This document shows positions 26,005 to 28,711 of a stretch of 28,711 bases of DNA, in pieces (the first letter of the stretch is position 1; each line of letters opens with the position of its first letter). Origin of the DNA: Rickettsia typhi (lineage in GTDB: Bacteria; Pseudomonadota; Alphaproteobacteria; Rickettsiales; UBA1997); assembly GCA_945888585.1 (NCBI GenBank), contig CAMDAI010000178.1, forward strand, positions 1 through 28,711, in the 5' to 3' direction. Both the position numbers and the translations under genes were made by a program. The notes below the pieces were generated by a model. It searched no databases. It had not been told where the DNA came from and saw only the letters and a list, made by a program, of their open reading frames with translations.

Positions 26005-27173
26005 TTACAAGTCAGGATGAATTTAAAGTTATTATAAATGGGTTACTAAAAAAACGTTTTAGTACCTTAGCTGAAAAAATTATGGAAAGCAGTCAATTGC
26101 TTCAGTATTTAGACTTAAAAACACGTTCAGCAAATAAAGGTGCAAAGGCTCGTGGTAGTTTTGCTAACTTATATGCAATCTATGTGATAGTTGAAGATTA
26201 CCTTAACAGAGGTTTTAACCATGATTCGGGTTATTCTAAATATGAAGGCGCAGAATTTTCAAAACTTTTTAAAAGACAAAGAGAGCTTCCATTTGGAGCA
26301 AAATTACAAAATCACGCTTTGAACAATAGAGTAAATTCTGAATTCCAAAAATTTTTCCCCACTATTGATTATGTTCCTATCCTTAGAAATCTAGAGACAA
26401 ACAGATATTGGATAAATGAGAATTTACTGAATGTTAAAATAGATGATAAAACATCAATTAATATAGCAGAAGTAGTGATTGAGATAATTGATACTTACTC
26501 AAAAACCAAAAAAGATGCTTTTGAAGCGTTTATCCAGACTTGTATTAAGCTACAAGAAATACAAAATAAAAATTCTGATGAAGTCGAAAAATTTATTTTA
26601 GGTCTTTTGGCTCCTAATGTTGATGCTCGTTTATTTGAAATAGTAAGTTATGCAATTTTAAGGTTTTTCTATCACAATCAAAAAATATATTGGGGCTTTG
26701 AAAAAACAAAACTTAACGAAGATAATTTAAAGCTCTATAAAACTGGAAGAACAAATGCTAATGATGGCGGTATTGATTTTGTGATGAGACCACTGGGTAG
26801 ATTCTTTCAAGTAACTGAAACTGTAGATGTAAAAAAATATTTCCTAGATATAGATAAGATTCAACGCTATCCAATAACTTTCGTTGTTAAATCTACCGAT
26901 ACAAAGGAAGGCATTTTAAAAGCGATTAGAAGCAATGCTGATAAAATTTATTCAATAAATGCAATTGTGAATAAATACATGAGTTGTATCGAAGAGGTAA
27001 TCAATATCGAATCATTAGTAACCTGCTTTAAAGAAGCTGTAAATCAGGGCCATTTAAGCAAAATTCTTGATGAAATAGTATTGCAAAGCAAAGTTGAATT
27101 TAATTACAGCGATCAACAAACTTTTAGCGATATTGTTAGTGAGGAAGAAAGTGGAGACGAAGAGGTATGTTAG
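26001..27173 (+). CDS. Putative type II restriction endonuclease
   Basis: 390 aa, soluble. The N-terminal 200 residues are helical and basic. The catalytic-looking segment is at 252-273: TNANDGGIDFVM followed by FFQVTE, giving D255/D259 and a QVTE strand in the arrangement of a PD-(D/E)XK-like core with a changed last position. The next residues DVKKYFLDIDKIQRYPITFVV resemble the substrate-facing helix and strand of such nucleases. The start overlaps the methyltransferase stop (ATGA) and the end overlaps the DUF4268 gene by 7 nt, so it is translationally coupled. Predicted to cut unmethylated ATGCAT, by partnership with the YhdJ-like enzyme. The tail is acidic. Confidence 0.75.
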   Translation: MITSQDEFKVIINGLLKKRFSTLAEKIMESSQLLQYLDLKTRSANKGAKARGSFANLYAIYVIVEDYLNRGFNHDSGYSKYEGAEFSKLFKRQRELPFGAKLQNHALNNRVNSEFQKFFPTIDYVPILRNLETNRYWINENLLNVKIDDKTSINIAEVVIEIIDTYSKTKKDAFEAFIQTCIKLQEIQNKNSDEVEKFILGLLAPNVDARLFEIVSYAILRFFYHNQKIYWGFEKTKLNEDNLKLYKTGRTNANDGGIDFVMRPLGRFFQVTETVDVKKYFLDIDKIQRYPITFVVKSTDTKEGILKAIRSNADKIYSINAIVNKYMSCIEEVINIESLVTCFKEAVNQGHLSKILDEIVLQSKVEFNYSDQQTFSDIVSEEESGDEEVC

Positions 27174-28111
27174 GAAAACTAGAAAAAGTCGATTTACGCC
27201 AAATATGGCAAACTGAAGGACAAGATTTTACGCCATGGCTTGCGCGTGAGGAAAATTTGGAGATGCTTGGAGAAGTGATTGGAATGGAGCTCGAACTTGA
27301 AGCTCAGGAAAAGGATGTGGGTCCGTTTAGAGCGGATATTTTGTGCAAGAATATCGAAGATGACAGCTTGGTTTTAATCGAAAACCAAATCGAAAGAACT
27401 GATCACAAACATCTTGGTCAGCTTTTAACTTACGCTGCTGGATTGCAGTCAGTGACGATTGTTTGGGTTGCAGCAAAATTTACTGAAGAACATCGCGCCG
27501 CACTTGATTGGCTTAATGAAATTACTGATAAAAAATTCCGTTTCTTTGGTTTGGAAGTTGAGTTGTGGAAAATTGGCAATTCTGCCGCAGCACCAAAATT
27601 CAATGTAATTTCCAAGCCAAATAACTGGAGCAAAACTGTTTCTGACGCAGCAAAAGAAATTGAAAATCAAACCACTTCTGAAACCAAAAAATTGCAATAT
27701 CGCTATTGGTTGGAGTTGGTTGATTATCTTGAAGAGGTAAAATCAAAAATTCGTCCGCAAGAACCAAGACCACAACATTGGTTAACTTTTACAATTGGTC
27801 GTAGCGGATTTCATTTAAACACGCTTCTTAACACTCGTGAAAACAAAATTGGTGTTGAACTTGTGATTACCGATAAAGATGAGGCAAAGGCTTTTTATCA
27901 CCTTCTTTTGAAGGATAAGGAAGTAATTGAGAGGGAGATGGGATGTGCTTTAGAGTGGAAAGAAAATCCGGATAAAACTCAGTCAAAAGTTGCGCTATTT
28001 AAAAATGGCAACATCGCTGATGAAAAAGATAGATCTGTGCAACAGGAGTGGATAAAAAATACTTTGGAAAAATTTGATTCTGTTTTTAGACAAAGAATCA
28101 GAAACCTTTAA
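27167..28111 (+). CDS. DUF4268 protein with nuclease-like N-terminal domain
   Basis: 314 aa. N-terminal domain (about 15-150): RADILCK (D57), then LVLIENQIERTDHKHLGQLL (E72, Q74), then TYAAGL. This is the PD-(D/E)XK nuclease pattern with Gln in place of Lys. The C-terminal DUF4268 domain (about 165-312) includes HWLTFTIGRSGFHLNTLLN and VELVITDKDEAKAFYHLL. Such proteins are often found with restriction-modification genes; their activity is not established. Overlaps the endonuclease by 7 nt and is the last gene of the R-M operon. Convergent with the next gene (4-nt overlap). Confidence 0.85.
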   Translation: MLGKLEKVDLRQIWQTEGQDFTPWLAREENLEMLGEVIGMELELEAQEKDVGPFRADILCKNIEDDSLVLIENQIERTDHKHLGQLLTYAAGLQSVTIVWVAAKFTEEHRAALDWLNEITDKKFRFFGLEVELWKIGNSAAAPKFNVISKPNNWSKTVSDAAKEIENQTTSETKKLQYRYWLELVDYLEEVKSKIRPQEPRPQHWLTFTIGRSGFHLNTLLNTRENKIGVELVITDKDEAKAFYHLLLKDKEVIEREMGCALEWKENPDKTQSKVALFKNGNIADEKDRSVQQEWIKNTLEKFDSVFRQRIRNL

Positions 28112-28428
28112 TCTGAACTCAATATCACTGCTGTAAACTCGCCACGAGTTGCAACGACTTTTAGATTCTTTTTCCCGCATTCAAAATAGCCGGTGTATTT
28201 TTCGTAATTTTTAATTGGCTCGCGTTCAAGGGTCAGAGAAAAAAGATTAACGTTGGAGTGCTCACTTCCTTTAAAATCTTTCAAATCATAAAATGATTTT
28301 TTGGCAGAAGTTGCTGCCATTGAGTTCACGGCTTCTTCAAAAACATCGATCAGTTTTTCAATTTCCTGATCGGTGCATTTTTCATTTCTGACGTCCTCAA
28401 TAAATCCTTTGTAAATTAATCGGTTCAT
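28108..28428 (-). CDS. Hypothetical small protein
   Basis: 106 aa. N-terminal helical half (about 1-45, with DQEIEKLIDVFEEAVNSM) and C-terminal beta half ending TRGEFTAVILSSD. No signal peptide, metal motif or catalytic signature. I do not recognise the family. Its last 4 nt overlap the stop of the R-M operon on the other strand. It could belong to the phage genes to the right. Confidence 0.5.
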   Translation of the reverse strand: MNRLIYKGFIEDVRNEKCTDQEIEKLIDVFEEAVNSMAATSAKKSFYDLKDFKGSEHSNVNLFSLTLEREPIKNYEKYTGYFECGKKNLKVVATRGEFTAVILSSD

Positions 28429-28513
28429 AAACTTTTTTAAAAATTGCTAAAGTGTCGTGACACCAATGAACGCTTCGTTTGAAACAGTTATCAAGTGGAA
28501 TGATTGAGAATCT

Positions 28514-28711
28514 TTACTTAGTGCAATGTTCCTCAAATTCCTGATTAAAATTGTCGATTTGACGGAGGGTTTCTTCGGACATCGTGTCGTATTCTTCTTG
28601 ACTCAAAGTGATGGGTTTTGCCCACAAACAGAAGCTATTTGCGGATGTATTTTTGCATCCGGCGCTTAACAGCAGAAATATCGTCATTACGGCGATTTTC
28701 TTGGCGTTTTT
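28514..28711 (-). CDS. Rz1-like outer-membrane spanin lipoprotein (partial, C-terminal part)
   Basis: 65 codons before the stop at 28514-28516; the first codons may lie beyond the window edge. A hydrophobic segment KIAVMTIFLLLSAGC ends in a lipobox-like SAGC, followed by NSFCLWAKPITLSQEEYD and SEETLRQIDNFNQEFEEHC. The FC...PI...D...T..QI..N..FE..C pattern is that of the outer-membrane spanin/Rz1-like lysis lipoproteins of prophages, which fuse inner and outer membranes at lysis. Expected partners (i-spanin, endolysin, holin) would be upstream, outside the window. Confirms phage DNA at the right edge. Confidence 0.7.
   Translation of the reverse strand, partial: KNAKKIAVMTIFLLLSAGCKNTSANSFCLWAKPITLSQEEYDTMSEETLRQIDNFNQEFEEHCTK

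Noticed and set aside
1..28711. CRISPR array, insertion sequence or rRNA/tRNA genes
   Set aside because: No regularly spaced repeats, no transposase and no structured-RNA signature were seen by eye on either strand.

Overview
AT-rich window using the standard code (TGA is a stop, for example at 26002-26004). The serine-recombinase module with its DUF2924 partner is typical of Alphaproteobacteria, and the low GC together with the gene mix suggests an AT-rich alphaproteobacterium such as a member of the Rickettsiales/Holosporales or a relative. That placement is inference. The window reads as an accessory island: phage genes at both edges, with an integrase module, a candidate defence gene, a contact-dependent toxin system and a restriction-modification operon between them.

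Layout. 1-845 (minus): early-type phage genes, namely a truncated P-loop ATPase, a conserved phage hypothetical and an AlpA-like HTH protein. 1108-3239 (minus): two overlapping genes of unknown function. 3560-5997 (plus): a four-gene integration module (small ORF, DUF2924 protein, large serine recombinase, HTH partner) behind an inverted repeat. 6083-6277: a small minus-strand gene. 6278-7009: no gene, but a 26-nt palindrome and a promoter/operator. 7010-11083 (plus): a 1357-aa protein with a HigA-type HTH, a nuclease-like segment, a degenerate NTPase-like segment and a long helical region. This is the best candidate for a poorly described defence system, and a perfect 18-bp inverted repeat overlaps its promoter. 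11220-12464: FadL-family porin with a clear terminator. 12564-13448: nucleotidyltransferase-HEPN fusion.

13445-24764 (minus): a compact two-partner secretion / contact-dependent inhibition operon, transcribed from right to left. A 2711-aa TpsA/CdiA-like exoprotein ends in a TNT (NAD glycohydrolase) domain. It is followed 6 nt later by a probable immunity gene, then three small immunity-like genes, then the TpsB outer-membrane transporter. The order toxin-immunity-accessory-transporter resembles Burkholderia bcpAIOB rather than E. coli cdiBAI. An HExxH motif lies upstream of the toxin tip.

24870-28111 (plus): a restriction-modification operon with an HTH regulator, a YhdJ-like adenine methyltransferase (predicted target ATGCAT), a putative type II endonuclease and a DUF4268 nuclease-like protein, all overlapping. 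The promoter spacer carries two direct repeats likely to be the regulator's operator. 28108-28428 is a small hypothetical gene. The right edge (28514-28711) holds the C-terminal part of an Rz1-like outer-membrane spanin lipoprotein, again phage-derived.
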